A stretch of 40,872 nt of DNA from Sphingomonadales bacterium (GCA_025360285.1 JANYCM010000228.1:1-40872), one strand, 5' to 3'. Counted from the first letter of the stretch, positions 23,797-32,241 are shown. Program-made: numbers and translations. Notes: a model not told the origin generated them from the letters alone.

Positions 23797-24637
23797 CCAG
23801 GAAGTCCGCCACTGTCTTCCAGATGCGGTGCCGGGCGTTCTGCAGATGGCCATAATCGCCGCCATCCGGTACGATCACCAAGGCTTTGTCATGGCTGGGC
23901 AGGGTTTCGAAGAAGCTGGCGCGCGCCGATCCGCCCTGCATGTAATTCTGCATGCCGGCGGCAAAGCCATAGAGCATCAGCGTGGGGTTGCCTATCTTCG
24001 CCGCATCGGCAGCGATGCTGCCCCTTTCATTTTCCACCCTGATGCCGTTTGGCGCGCGCGGTTCGCGCGCTTCAGCTTGCACCGCCAGTTGCTCATGGGC
24101 CGCCGCGTCCATGAATTCCAGCTCCAGCCGATCACGGAAATAGGCGGCGGTGTTCAGCCACCAATCGGTCGGTGCCGGAAACGGCACCTTGTTGCCGCCG
24201 CCGATCGCCGGATCGAGCAGCACAAGCCGGCCGATCTTGTCGCCGTTGGTTTCGGCATAGCGCCCGGCGATGCGGCCACCCCAGGACCAGCCTAGCAGGT
24301 GTGGCCGGGCGAACCCTTGTGCGATGGCCCAGTCGATGACCGCCGCTGTGTCCTCGATAGCCTGATCGGTCTGGACGCCATGCGGATGCCCGGACAATTC
24401 TGAATCGCGATAGCCGCGGATGGAAAAGGTGATGGCGCCAAAGCGGCGTGCCACCAGCGCATCCATGAACGAATAGTCGCTGCCGCCCGAAAAACTGAAA
24501 TCATAGCCTAGCTGCCCCGACAAATTGGCGCCCTGGATAAGGATGACAATGTGCCGGGGCCGGGCTTCCAGCCCTTTGCTGCGCAGGGACAGACGGCCGG
24601 CCGGGCCAGTGATGAAGAAATCGTTCGCCGCTGCCAT
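23789..24637 (-). CDS. Alpha/beta hydrolase
   Basis: A 282-aa hydrolase with its nucleophile elbow intact (LLGWSWGGRIAG). Upstream are IQGANLSGQLGYD at the oxyanion-hole position and FSIRGYRDSELSG, and a DGGDYGHLQNAR segment near the C-terminus supplies the likely His. The track start at 24736 is too long; ATG 24637 has AAGGGG at good spacing (MAAANDFFITGPAG). It is divergent from the IclR regulator and the first of a coupled pair with the GYHTG protein, so an active and a Ser-less hydrolase are co-produced. Probable ester or lactone cleavage; substrate unknown. Confidence 0.85.
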   Translation of the reverse strand: MAAANDFFITGPAGRLSLRSKGLEARPRHIVILIQGANLSGQLGYDFSFSGGSDYSFMDALVARRFGAITFSIRGYRDSELSGHPHGVQTDQAIEDTAAVIDWAIAQGFARPHLLGWSWGGRIAGRYAETNGDKIGRLVLLDPAIGGGNKVPFPAPTDWWLNTAAYFRDRLELEFMDAAAHEQLAVQAEAREPRAPNGIRVENERGSIAADAAKIGNPTLMLYGFAAGMQNYMQGGSARASFFETLPSHDKALVIVPDGGDYGHLQNARHRIWKTVADFLDG

Positions 24638-24716
24638 GCCCGTGCCCCTTGTCGCCACAGCGCATCTGAATGCACCAAGCCAGCTATGCTTGCCACAGCG
24701 GTTTGCGCATCCAGGG

Positions 24717-24731
24717 TTGCGTCTGACGCAA
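24717..24731. promoter_or_regulatory. 15-bp palindrome, candidate IclR operator
   Basis: TTGCGTC-T-GACGCAA is a perfect palindrome with 7-bp arms about one central base. It lies in the 160-nt divergent gap between the hydrolase (24637) and the IclR-family regulator (24798), where a local regulator would be expected to bind. IclR proteins bind short palindromes of about this size in their own divergent promoters. Confidence 0.5.
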
Positions 24732-24797
24732 GCCATCTTGTCATTGCGCCCCGCGGGACCGACACTTGCTGCAGGGTCAGAACAGGCGGGACAGGCT

Positions 24798-25580
24798 TTG
24801 GACAGCGATCAGGAACTCAAATCGCTGAAGCGCGGGTTGAAGGCGATGGCGCTGATCAACCTGCAAGGTTCGATCACGATTTCGGAACTCAGCCGATCGC
24901 AGGAGCTGCCGCGCACCACCGCCGAGCGGGTATTGATGACGCTTCTGGCCGAAGGTTTTGTCGCGCGAGACCCGGAAACGAAACGCTATTTCCTCACATC
25001 CCGCGTGCGTGCGCTCAGTGGCGGCTTTTCGGATGAAAGCTGGATCGCGCATGTGGCGACGCCGTTGTTGTTCGAAACGACGCGGTCGATCGGCTGGCCG
25101 CTGTGCATCGCCACGCCGACCGGCGAATATATGAGCCTGCGGGTGACCACCGATCCATCGACGTCGCTGCGGCTGCACCGCCGCCACATTGGTTCCGAGA
25201 TTGCCATGGCGGTATCGAGCAGCGGGATCACCCATTTGGCCTTTGTCGATGCCGAACAGCGGCGCATCATGCTCGATATCCTGGGCGCGTCCAATGATCC
25301 CGCCCAAGCGCCGGCGCGCGATATCAGCCGCATCAGCCATGCCATCGCCGAGGCCCAGGCCCATGGTTACAGCTTTGGCCTTGATCATGGCCGCGAACGC
25401 AGCGTTAGCGTGCCGATCATGGCGCACGGCCAGGTCAGGGCCGTGCTGCTGATGGTGTTCATGGCGGCTGGGTTGACCCATGAGCGCGTGGTGCGGGACT
25501 TTGTGCCGCGGTTGAAAGCCATGGCCGCCGAGATAGAGCGGCTGGCTTTTGCTGGTGAGGTGACGCAGGTCACGATCTGA
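24798..25580 (+). CDS. IclR-family transcriptional regulator
   Basis: A regulator of about 260 aa with an N-terminal winged helix (LKRGLKAMALINLQGSITIS, ELSRSQELPRTTAERVLMTL) and a C-terminal effector-binding GAF-like domain (IGSEIAMAVSSSGITHLAF, SVPIMAHGQVRAVLLMVF). The ORF is open back to 24525, but the upstream residues are unlike the family. TTG 24798 gives a normal IclR N-terminus; TTG 24735 or 24741 are alternatives, so the start is uncertain. It is followed at once by the aldehyde dehydrogenase and is divergent from two hydrolases, and it probably controls both directions via the nearby palindrome. Confidence 0.85.
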   Translation: MDSDQELKSLKRGLKAMALINLQGSITISELSRSQELPRTTAERVLMTLLAEGFVARDPETKRYFLTSRVRALSGGFSDESWIAHVATPLLFETTRSIGWPLCIATPTGEYMSLRVTTDPSTSLRLHRRHIGSEIAMAVSSSGITHLAFVDAEQRRIMLDILGASNDPAQAPARDISRISHAIAEAQAHGYSFGLDHGRERSVSVPIMAHGQVRAVLLMVFMAAGLTHERVVRDFVPRLKAMAAEIERLAFAGEVTQVTI

Positions 25581-25687
25581 TGCCGCCCGCACTTCGGTTA
25601 GCCGGATGGCCCGGTCTGGCTGCCCGGCGGCGGATCGGTGCACATCACCGCCGCAGCGGCCCGGCCGCGACCCGGAGGCGGCGATCG

Positions 25688-27202
25688 GTGCAAACCCATA
25701 CATTTCAATCGGTTGAACCGAGAGAGGCGGCGTTGGCCTTTCTCGCTGGCCGGCATGACCTGCTGATTGGTGGTGAATTTGTGGCCGGTGCCGGGCGGCG
25801 GATTATTGTGGAAAATCCGGCCACTGCGGTACAGATCGCCGACGTGGGGGCGGCATCGCTGGATCAGCTGGATGCGGCGGTGTCGGCGGCGCGGGCGGCG
25901 GCGAACGGCGCCTGGGGGCGCATGTCAGGGCGCGATCGCGGCGTCATTCTTGCCCGTTTTGCCGATCTGCTGGAGGCCAATCTGGACCTGGTTGCCGAGA
26001 TCATGACGCTCGACAATGGCTCGCCGCTGTCGTCATCGCGCATGGTGGTGAAGTATTTGGCCGTTGAATTGTTTCGCTATTATGCCGGCTGGGCGACGAA
26101 AATCAGCGGCGACAGCTTCGCCCCCACTATCGGCGCGCGGCCCGGCCAGGATTTTTTGGTGGCGACAATCCGCGAACCCATCGGCGTCGTTGGCGCCATC
26201 GTGCCGTGGAATGCCCCGCCGGGGATGATGGCGATGAAGATGGCGCCGGCGCTGGCCGCGGGCTGCACGATGGTGATGAAAACCGCCGAACTGGCGCCGC
26301 TGACCGGGGAGATTTTCGGGCGTTTATGGGGCGAAGCGGGGGGTACGGCCGGGGCTTTCAACCTTGTGCACGGGTTCGGCGAGGACATTGGCGGGGCGAT
26401 GGCGGGCCATGCCGGGATCGACAAGATCGCGTTCACCGGATCGACTGCCGTCGGTCGCAAGATTGTCGAAGCGGCGACCGGCAATCTGAAGCGTGTCACG
26501 CTCGAACTTGGCGGCAAATCGCCGGTCGTCATTTTTCCCGATGCCGATATGGCGGCGGCGATTCCGGCCGCGGCGATGGCCTGCTTCCTGTCAACGGGGC
26601 AGCAATGCATGGCCGGTTCGCGGCTGTTCGTTCATGCCGATGTGCATGACCAGGTTGCCGAGGGCGTCGCACGGTTTGCGGCGTCCCTCAAGATCGGCGA
26701 CGGCCTGCAACCCGATACCGTGCTCGGCCCGGCGATTTCGGCGCGGCAAAAGGCGCGGATTGAAGCCTATGCTGCCATCGCCAAGGCAGAAGGCGCGGTG
26801 CCGCTGCTGGAAACCCCGGCGATTGATTCGCCCGGCCATTTCATCGGTCCCAGCATCTTTACCGGCGTCACCCCCGACATGCGCATCGCCCAGGAGGAGG
26901 TGTTCGGCCCGGTTCTCAGCATCCTGCACTTTGATGATGAGGATGAACTGATCGCCGCGATCAACGGCACGCCCTATGGCCTGTCGGGGTCGGTGTGGAC
27001 CTCGCACATCCAGACAGCGCTGCGCGTTGCCAAACGAATTGATTCGGGCCAGGTCGGCATCAACATCCATGGCGCGATGAGCCCGGAAACCCCCTTCGGC
27101 GGCAACCGCCAATCCGGCTGGGGCCGCGAACTGGGCCGCGAGGGGCTTGATGCCTATCTGAAAACCAAGGCGATCAGCTTTGCCATCGGGGTCAAGCCAT
27201 GA
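25688..27202 (+). CDS. NAD(P)-dependent aldehyde dehydrogenase
   Basis: A 504-aa member of the aldehyde dehydrogenase superfamily; it oxidises an aldehyde to the acid. Key residues are in place: Asn175 in VPWNAP, the cofactor-loop FTGSTAVGRKI, the general base Glu273 in LELGGKSP and catalytic Cys307 in GQQCMAGS. EEVFGPVLSI and SPETPFGGNRQSGWGRE are further family segments. The track starts at 25580, but GTG 25688 has GGAGG 9 nt upstream and gives a standard length, so the start is fairly secure. It lies between the IclR regulator and a FAD monooxygenase. The likely substrate is an aldehyde released in the local pathway. Confidence 0.92.
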   Translation: MQTHTFQSVEPREAALAFLAGRHDLLIGGEFVAGAGRRIIVENPATAVQIADVGAASLDQLDAAVSAARAAANGAWGRMSGRDRGVILARFADLLEANLDLVAEIMTLDNGSPLSSSRMVVKYLAVELFRYYAGWATKISGDSFAPTIGARPGQDFLVATIREPIGVVGAIVPWNAPPGMMAMKMAPALAAGCTMVMKTAELAPLTGEIFGRLWGEAGGTAGAFNLVHGFGEDIGGAMAGHAGIDKIAFTGSTAVGRKIVEAATGNLKRVTLELGGKSPVVIFPDADMAAAIPAAAMACFLSTGQQCMAGSRLFVHADVHDQVAEGVARFAASLKIGDGLQPDTVLGPAISARQKARIEAYAAIAKAEGAVPLLETPAIDSPGHFIGPSIFTGVTPDMRIAQEEVFGPVLSILHFDDEDELIAAINGTPYGLSGSVWTSHIQTALRVAKRIDSGQVGINIHGAMSPETPFGGNRQSGWGRELGREGLDAYLKTKAISFAIGVKP

Positions 27203-27212
27203 GTTTTGGGCC

Positions 27213-28367
27213 ATGAAAATCCTCATCATCGGCGCCGGCCTCGGCGGCCTGGTCGCCGGCATCGCGCTGCGCCGCGCCGGTTTTGATGCGGATATCCATG
27301 AACAGGCCGATCGCCTGGGCGAAGTCGGCGCCGGCCTGACACTAAGCCGCGGTGCGCAATCGGTGTTCCGGGCGCTGGGCGTGCAGGACCAGGTTGCACC
27401 CTTCGCCTGCCGCAGCTCAGCCTTTCCCTTCCTGCATTATGCCAGTGCGCGGTTGCTCGCCGGCGCGCCGGATTTCGGTTCGGGGGAGCCCGATGATGGC
27501 GTCGCCGATATCGGCCGCCAGATTCACCGCGCCGACCTGCACGCCGTCCTGGTCGCGGCTTTCGAGGAATTGGGGCCGCCGGTCCGCCTCGGCCATTCGC
27601 TCGCCGCGATCGACCAAAGCGCCGACACTGTGCACGCCGCCTTCACCAATGGCGACAGCGCCGTAGGCAAGGCGCTGATCGGCGCCGATGGCGTGCGCTC
27701 GGTGGTGCGCGGAATCATCGCTGGCGCCGATTCGCCGCGCTTCACCGGGCAAATTGCCTATCGCTTCCTGGTGCCGGCGGAAATCGCCCGGCCGTTCATG
27801 GCGCAAGGCCGCGGCGCCGTCTGGCTGGGGCCGCGCCGCACCTTCAACCGCTACACTTTGCGCGGCGGCGCCATCGTCAATTGCGTGGGGATTGCGGCGA
27901 CGGATGTGTGGATCGGCGATGGTTGGTCAACGCCGGCCAGCGTCGCCGAAATGCGCGCCGATTTTGCAGGCTTCCACCCCGATGTGCTCGGCTTGATCGA
28001 TCACGCCACCGGCGCCATCAAATGGGGCCTGTTCGACCGCGCGCCGCTGGACGCCTGGACGCACGGCCGGGTGACGCTGCTCGGTGACGCCGCGCACGCC
28101 ATGCTGCCCTTCCTCGGCCTGGGCGCCGCCATGGCCATCGAAGACGGCATGATCCTGGCCCGGGCGTTTGCGTCGGAAGGCGCCGTTGCCCCGGCCCTCG
28201 CGCGCTATGAAGCCGCCCGCCGCCCGCGCACCGCGCTGATCCACGCCAAATCGATCGAACAGGGCGAATTGACCCAGGCGCGCGACCCGGACAATTATGA
28301 TGGCGCGGCGGCGCCTTCGAGCGATCCGGCGATCATTGGCTATGACCCTGTGACGGCGGGGATTTAG
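27213..28367 (+). CDS. FAD-dependent monooxygenase (salicylate/3-hydroxybenzoate hydroxylase-like)
   Basis: A 384-aa class A flavin hydroxylase. The N-terminal dinucleotide motif is IIGAGLGGLVAGIALRRAG, the middle DG motif is IGADGVRSVVRG, and the late FAD motif is LLGDAAHAMLPFLGLGAAMAIEDG. Enzymes of this group hydroxylate aromatic rings using NAD(P)H and oxygen. Salicylate 1-monooxygenase and 3-hydroxybenzoate 6-hydroxylase are the nearest well-known types, but the substrate here is not resolved. ATG 27213 (MKILIIGAG) is the obvious start; the track start at 27180 lies in the previous gene. It strengthens the case that the island handles an aromatic or related ring. Confidence 0.9.
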   Translation: MKILIIGAGLGGLVAGIALRRAGFDADIHEQADRLGEVGAGLTLSRGAQSVFRALGVQDQVAPFACRSSAFPFLHYASARLLAGAPDFGSGEPDDGVADIGRQIHRADLHAVLVAAFEELGPPVRLGHSLAAIDQSADTVHAAFTNGDSAVGKALIGADGVRSVVRGIIAGADSPRFTGQIAYRFLVPAEIARPFMAQGRGAVWLGPRRTFNRYTLRGGAIVNCVGIAATDVWIGDGWSTPASVAEMRADFAGFHPDVLGLIDHATGAIKWGLFDRAPLDAWTHGRVTLLGDAAHAMLPFLGLGAAMAIEDGMILARAFASEGAVAPALARYEAARRPRTALIHAKSIEQGELTQARDPDNYDGAAAPSSDPAIIGYDPVTAGI

Positions 28368-28519
28368 ACTCGTTTTGCAGTGCGAAAGGAAAGATCCGTC
28401 CGGTCGCCCGTTACGCCTGATCCTCACCCTTATACCCGAATGCCGGGCTATACCGCGCACATCGCTGGCGCCGCGCTATCACCACCGGCAACCATCGCGC
28501 CACTTCCGGGGAGTGCTGC

Positions 28520-29305
28520 ATGAATTTTTCGACGCTGCGCTATGACAAGGCCGATCACATTGCGGTGGCGACCTTTGCCACGCCCGGCAATCTGAATGCC
28601 ATTACTGAGGCGCGGCTGGATGATATCGAGGCGGTGCTGGAGGATTGCGAAAGTGATGAGTCGATCGGCGCGTTGATCCTGACCGGGGAGGGGCGGGCGT
28701 TTTGTGTGGGGCTGGATCTTGATCTGCTTGACCGGGCGTTTGCTAATCTGGATTTCTTCGATCGGATTGTCGCCCGGATAAACGCCATCATCACCCGGAT
28801 CGAAAATCTGCCGATCCCGACGATCGTGGCCAATAATGGCTTCACCCGCGCCGGCGGGTTCGAAATCTCGCTGGGGTGTGATTTCATGATTGTCGCCGAT
28901 GAGGCCAAGGTGGGCGATGTCCATACCGATGCCGGGGTGGTGCCGGCGTGTGTCACCCTGCGGCTGCGGCGCCGCGTGGGCGACATGCGCGCCAAGCAGA
29001 TTTTATGGACGGCGCAATGGTATCAGGGGCAGGCGGCGGTGGACATCGGCCTTGCCATCAAGTCTGTGCCGCTGGCGAATTTGCTCGATGAAGCGCGGGC
29101 CTTTGCCAGGACGCTGGTGGACAAGCCGCGGCCCGCTCTGGCGGCGCTGAAGGCGATCATGCGCGACGGCGACGGGTTGAGCGTTGCCGACGGGGCGGCG
29201 CTCGAACTGCGGGCGTTTGCGCATTATAACCGCACCCAGCCATTTGGCCGCGAAGGCTATCGTGCCTTTCGGGAGAAAAGGGTGCCGGCGTGGAAGGCGG
29301 GGTGA
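28520..29305 (+). CDS. Enoyl-CoA hydratase/isomerase family protein
   Basis: A 261-aa crotonase-fold protein. The first oxyanion-hole segment is GRAFCVGLDLDLL and the second NNGFTRAGGFEISLGCDFMIVADEAKVG; the family's glutamate-containing segment appears as DAGVVPACVTLRLRRRVG, without the usual PE pair, so the exact reaction (hydration, isomerisation or hydrolysis) is uncertain. GGGGAG stands before the ATG. It begins the plus-strand series toward the tannase and CoA ligase, 152 nt after the monooxygenase; that gap shows nothing beyond a weak inverted repeat around TATACCCG. Expected role: a beta-oxidation-like step on a CoA ester of the pathway. Confidence 0.88.
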   Translation: MNFSTLRYDKADHIAVATFATPGNLNAITEARLDDIEAVLEDCESDESIGALILTGEGRAFCVGLDLDLLDRAFANLDFFDRIVARINAIITRIENLPIPTIVANNGFTRAGGFEISLGCDFMIVADEAKVGDVHTDAGVVPACVTLRLRRRVGDMRAKQILWTAQWYQGQAAVDIGLAIKSVPLANLLDEARAFARTLVDKPRPALAALKAIMRDGDGLSVADGAALELRAFAHYNRTQPFGREGYRAFREKRVPAWKAG

Positions 29306-29319
29306 CGGCTGACCATCTG

Positions 29320-29461
29320 CTCCCTCCCCCCCCGCGCAGCGGCGAGTGGGGATGGCCGGGGTGGGTGTTGCGCCACCACGCGCAAACCCGGCGGCAAAGG
29401 CGCGCCCCCACCCCGACCCTCCCTACTCTCGGTTCGCAAGGGCGAATCGGGGGGGTGGGAG
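29320..29461. repeat. REP-like palindromic intergenic element
   Basis: The gap between the hydratase and the tannase-family gene is almost entirely a nested inverted repeat. Outer arms are CTCCCTC8 (29320-29333) and G7TGGGAG (29449-29461). Inner arms are about 29342-29373 and 29399-29432 (GGATGGCCGGGGTGGG against CCCACCCCGACCCTCC). A small perfect hairpin, TTCGC-AAGG-GCGAA, lies in the right part. The style resembles the GC-rich dispersed palindromes common between genes in alphaproteobacteria. It is fused in frame to the next ORF, explaining that ORF's odd N-terminal extension in the track. Confidence 0.6.
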
Positions 29462-31182
29462 ACGTAAGGCAGGTCGTCGCGGTGCTGTCCCTGGTGCTGG
29501 GCCTGCTGTTGTGGCCTGTTGCTGCCACTGCCCAAACCGCCGCCCCGCCCGCCGCTGAACGCTGCCAGGCGCTGGCCGGGGATCGCTTTGCCGGGCTGCC
29601 GGGGGCGCCGACGCAGATTGTCAGCGCTACCTACCGCGCTGCTGCAAACGGCAAGGTCGCGGCGTGCGTTGTCGAGGGCTATGTCGCCCCCACCGTCAAT
29701 TTTGCCATGTTGCTGCCGGCGGACAATTGGAACGGCCGCTATCTGGTGCGCGGCTGCGGCGGCAGTTGCGGGACGGTGGCGGTGGAACTCGCCTGTGCCA
29801 GCCATTTGCGCGATGGCTATGCCTGTCTGCACACCGACATGGGGCACCGGTCGACGCTGATCGACAATATCTGGGTGAAGGATAACCTTCAGGGCCTGGT
29901 TGATTTCGGCTATCGTGCCACGCATGTGACGACCGTTGCCGGGCGCGCCGTGCTGCGGGCGTTTTACGGGGCGGATGCGCGCAAAAGCTATTTCTTCGCC
30001 TGTTCGACCGGCGGGCGGCAGGGGCTGATCGAGGCGCAGCGTTTCCCGGAGGATTTTGACGGGATCGTGGCCATCGCGCCGGCCAGCATGGCGCCGTTCG
30101 GCAACCGCAAGGCCGCAAGCGTTGCCGATGTCGATGGCTTCAACACCGGCGTGAACGGGCTGCCGACCCTGCCCAACCGCAAGACCCTGCTGCTCCACCG
30201 CGGCGCCGTCGCGGCGTGTGACAAGGGTGACGGGATCATGGACGGCCTGATCGGCGACCCGGAACAGTGCGGCTTCAAGCCGGCGGCGTTGCTGTGCAAA
30301 ACGGGAGACAGCGCTGATTGCCTGACCGCGGCGCAGGTTGCGGTCGCCGACAAGATTTACCGGCTGCACGGCGCCATGCCGGGCAGCGAATTCAACTGGA
30401 TCGGCAATTATCTGCGCAACGCGACATTGCCCGGCGAAACCTCGCAGCCAGTGTTCGACCTGGCCATCGGCCGCGGCGACCCGGCGACGATCGAAACGCT
30501 CAACACGCCGAACAACCCCGATCTGCGGCCGTTCCGCGATAATGGCGGCAAATTGATCCTGGTCCACGGCTGGGCCGATCACAGTGTCATGCCGCCGCCG
30601 ACGCTGGATTATTATCAGACGGTGGAGCGCACCATGGGCGGGCCGGCGCCGACGCGGGCCTTTGCGCGGCTGTTCATGATCCCCGGCATGGACCATTGTG
30701 CCGGCGGGGAAGGCGCCTATGCGATCAATTACATGGCGGCGATCACCGATTGGGTGGAGGGCGGCAAAGCCCCGGAAGCGCTGCGCGGTATCCACCCGGT
30801 GGCAGGGGCACCGCTGGACTATTTCGGCGTCGATCTGCCGTTTCTGGACCCGAAATACATCGCCTTTCAGCGCGACCATCAGGCCTATCCGGGGCGCAGC
30901 GTGGCGGTGAAGGGTGCTGCCGTTGTCGCCGCGCCGCTGCCCGCCAGGCCATTGGCGCAGGCACTGGCCGAGGCGGCGATCAATGGCGAGCGCACCGGCA
31001 CCGCGGCGGGCTTTCCGCGCCGCAGCGTGCTCAATTTGGTGCTCAAATCGATGTGGGAGGTGCTTTATCGCTCACCCGCGACGCTGGCTGAACAACAGGC
31101 GGCGTTGGCGGCGCTGACCGGCCTGCCACCGGTTGCGGCCGAGGCGGTGCTGCGCATGCGCGCCGAACTGGCACTGAATTAG
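29455..31182 (+). CDS. Secreted tannase/feruloyl esterase family protein
   Basis: An esterase of about 575 aa in the tannase/feruloyl esterase family. A signal peptide (VVAVLSLVLGLLLWPVAATAQ) directs export. The family's CS-D-HC arrangement is complete: nucleophile Ser next to Cys in ACSTGGRQG, Asp in HGWADHSVMPP and His next to Cys in PGMDHCAGG. Several further Cys fit disulphides in the periplasm. Such enzymes cleave ester bonds of phenolic acids. The track's first 55 residues come from the repeat element. GTG 29455 keeps a positively charged n-region, while GTG 29482 has a better ribosome binding site (AAGGCAGG), so the start is unsettled. It likely releases an aromatic acid for import. 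Confidence 0.88.
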   Translation: MGDVRQVVAVLSLVLGLLLWPVAATAQTAAPPAAERCQALAGDRFAGLPGAPTQIVSATYRAAANGKVAACVVEGYVAPTVNFAMLLPADNWNGRYLVRGCGGSCGTVAVELACASHLRDGYACLHTDMGHRSTLIDNIWVKDNLQGLVDFGYRATHVTTVAGRAVLRAFYGADARKSYFFACSTGGRQGLIEAQRFPEDFDGIVAIAPASMAPFGNRKAASVADVDGFNTGVNGLPTLPNRKTLLLHRGAVAACDKGDGIMDGLIGDPEQCGFKPAALLCKTGDSADCLTAAQVAVADKIYRLHGAMPGSEFNWIGNYLRNATLPGETSQPVFDLAIGRGDPATIETLNTPNNPDLRPFRDNGGKLILVHGWADHSVMPPPTLDYYQTVERTMGGPAPTRAFARLFMIPGMDHCAGGEGAYAINYMAAITDWVEGGKAPEALRGIHPVAGAPLDYFGVDLPFLDPKYIAFQRDHQAYPGRSVAVKGAAVVAAPLPARPLAQALAEAAINGERTGTAAGFPRRSVLNLVLKSMWEVLYRSPATLAEQQAALAALTGLPPVAAEAVLRMRAELALN

Positions 31183-31184
31183 AA

Positions 31185-31367
31185 CGCGATGACGTCAGAT
31201 GGCACCACCATGATTGCCCTGCGGGCAACTCCTTCGGGGCGGTGCTGCTTTCGGCGCGTGGCAGCGTCACTCGTCGGCGGCGATGGGCTGCATCGACGCT
31301 TTCCTCGCTCCTCGCCACGCACCAAAATCAGCACCGTCCTGGCGATCCCATCTAACGTCATCACGCT
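31185..31367. repeat. 183-bp MITE-like long palindrome
   Basis: A non-coding element bounded by imperfect 17-19 bp inverted termini (GCGATGACGTCAGATGG at 31186-31202 and CCATCTAACGTCATCACGC at 31348-31366). A second pair of arms lies inside (31239-31268 and 31314-31339: GGTGCTGCTTTCGGCGCGTGGC against GCCACGCACCAAAATCAGCACC), then AGCGTC/GACGCT around the central loop. The left side carries an extra perfect hairpin, TTGCCC-TGC-GGGCAA. The whole can fold into one long stem. No transposase gene is present. The right end is 4 nt before the AGGGGA of the amidohydrolase. Confidence 0.65.
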
Positions 31368-31380
31368 CCAGGGGACATAA

Positions 31381-32241
31381 GTGACCGGCTATATCGACAT
31401 CGTCTGCAACATCTACACGCCAGAAGCTGTCGCCAATGGCTGGACCGGGCTGGATGATGATTTCAAGCGCCAGGTGCGCATGGCGCCCGCCATGTTCGGC
31501 GGGGTCAGCACCGATGATTATCTGCGCAAGATGGACCGTGCCGGGATCGAACGATCGCTGCTGATCGCGGTGCGCGCCGGCGATTTGCGGGTTCGCGGGT
31601 CATGGGAGATTCCCTATCAGGTCATCGCCGACATGGTGGCGGAACATCCGGACCGCTTTTCGGGGCTGGCGGGGATCGACCAGACGCGGGGCATGGAACA
31701 GCTCCGCGACCTGGAGTGGGCGGTGAGCGAACTCGGCTTTGTCGGCGCGCACTGGTATCCGCATTGGTTCGGCTGCCCACCCGACGCGGCGCAGATCTAC
31801 CCGGTCTATGCCAAATGCTGCGAGCTGGATGTGCCGATCATGATGCAGGTCGGCCAGAATCTGGTCTATTCCAAGGAACGCCGCCTGCCTTCGGTGGCGC
31901 GGCCGATCCTGCTCGATCAGGTCGCCATCGATTTTCCGGAACTGAAGATCATCGGCATCCATATCGGCGTGCCCTGGACCGATGAAATGATCGCCATGTG
32001 CTGGAAGCATGACAATATCTTTTCGGCTGGCGACGCCTATGCGCCGAAGCACTGGCCGCCCGCCTATGTCCGCTATGCCGACAGCTATGGCAGCCACAAG
32101 ATATTGTTCGGCACCGATTGGCCGGTAATCGACCCCGAACGCGCGGTGGCCGAAGTCGCGGCGCTGGGTCTGCGGCCGGCGAGCCATGCAAGGCTGATGC
32201 GCGAAAACGCCCTGGCGGTATTCAGCCGGTTGCCGCGATGA
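31381..32241 (+). CDS. Amidohydrolase family 2 protein (ACMSD-like TIM barrel)
   Basis: A 286-aa protein of the amidohydrolase 2 group, which includes metal-dependent decarboxylases of aromatic acids and hydrolases. Supporting segments are KIIGIHIGVPW, the strand-8 Asp in LFGTDWP, and the terminal RENALAVFSRL, typical of the family. The N-terminal HxH metal motif is missing: strand 1 reads IDIVCNIYTP. It may therefore bind metal differently or act as a non-metal member. It starts at GTG 31381 with AGGGGA upstream. Its end overlaps the CoA ligase start (ATGA), so ring decarboxylation or hydrolysis next to CoA activation is plausible. Confidence 0.8.
   Translation: MTGYIDIVCNIYTPEAVANGWTGLDDDFKRQVRMAPAMFGGVSTDDYLRKMDRAGIERSLLIAVRAGDLRVRGSWEIPYQVIADMVAEHPDRFSGLAGIDQTRGMEQLRDLEWAVSELGFVGAHWYPHWFGCPPDAAQIYPVYAKCCELDVPIMMQVGQNLVYSKERRLPSVARPILLDQVAIDFPELKIIGIHIGVPWTDEMIAMCWKHDNIFSAGDAYAPKHWPPAYVRYADSYGSHKILFGTDWPVIDPERAVAEVAALGLRPASHARLMRENALAVFSRLPR

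Noticed and set aside
29326-29333. C8 tract as a possible phase-variation switch
   Set aside because: It lies in the arm of a non-coding palindrome and outside any convincing coding start; the tract is short.
29257-30879. 540-aa minus-strand ORF opposite the tannase-family gene
   Set aside because: Antisense shadow of a gene with complete CS-D-HC motifs; no recognisable domain.
31179-31364. Short minus-strand ORFs (61 and 91 aa) in the tannase-amidohydrolase gap
   Set aside because: They coincide with the long palindromic repeat; the reading frames are a by-product of its composition.
32118-32237. N-terminal extension of the acyl-CoA ligase ORF
   Set aside because: It overlaps the conserved C-terminus of the amidohydrolase; ATG 32238 with an ATGA junction gives a normal ligase N-terminus.
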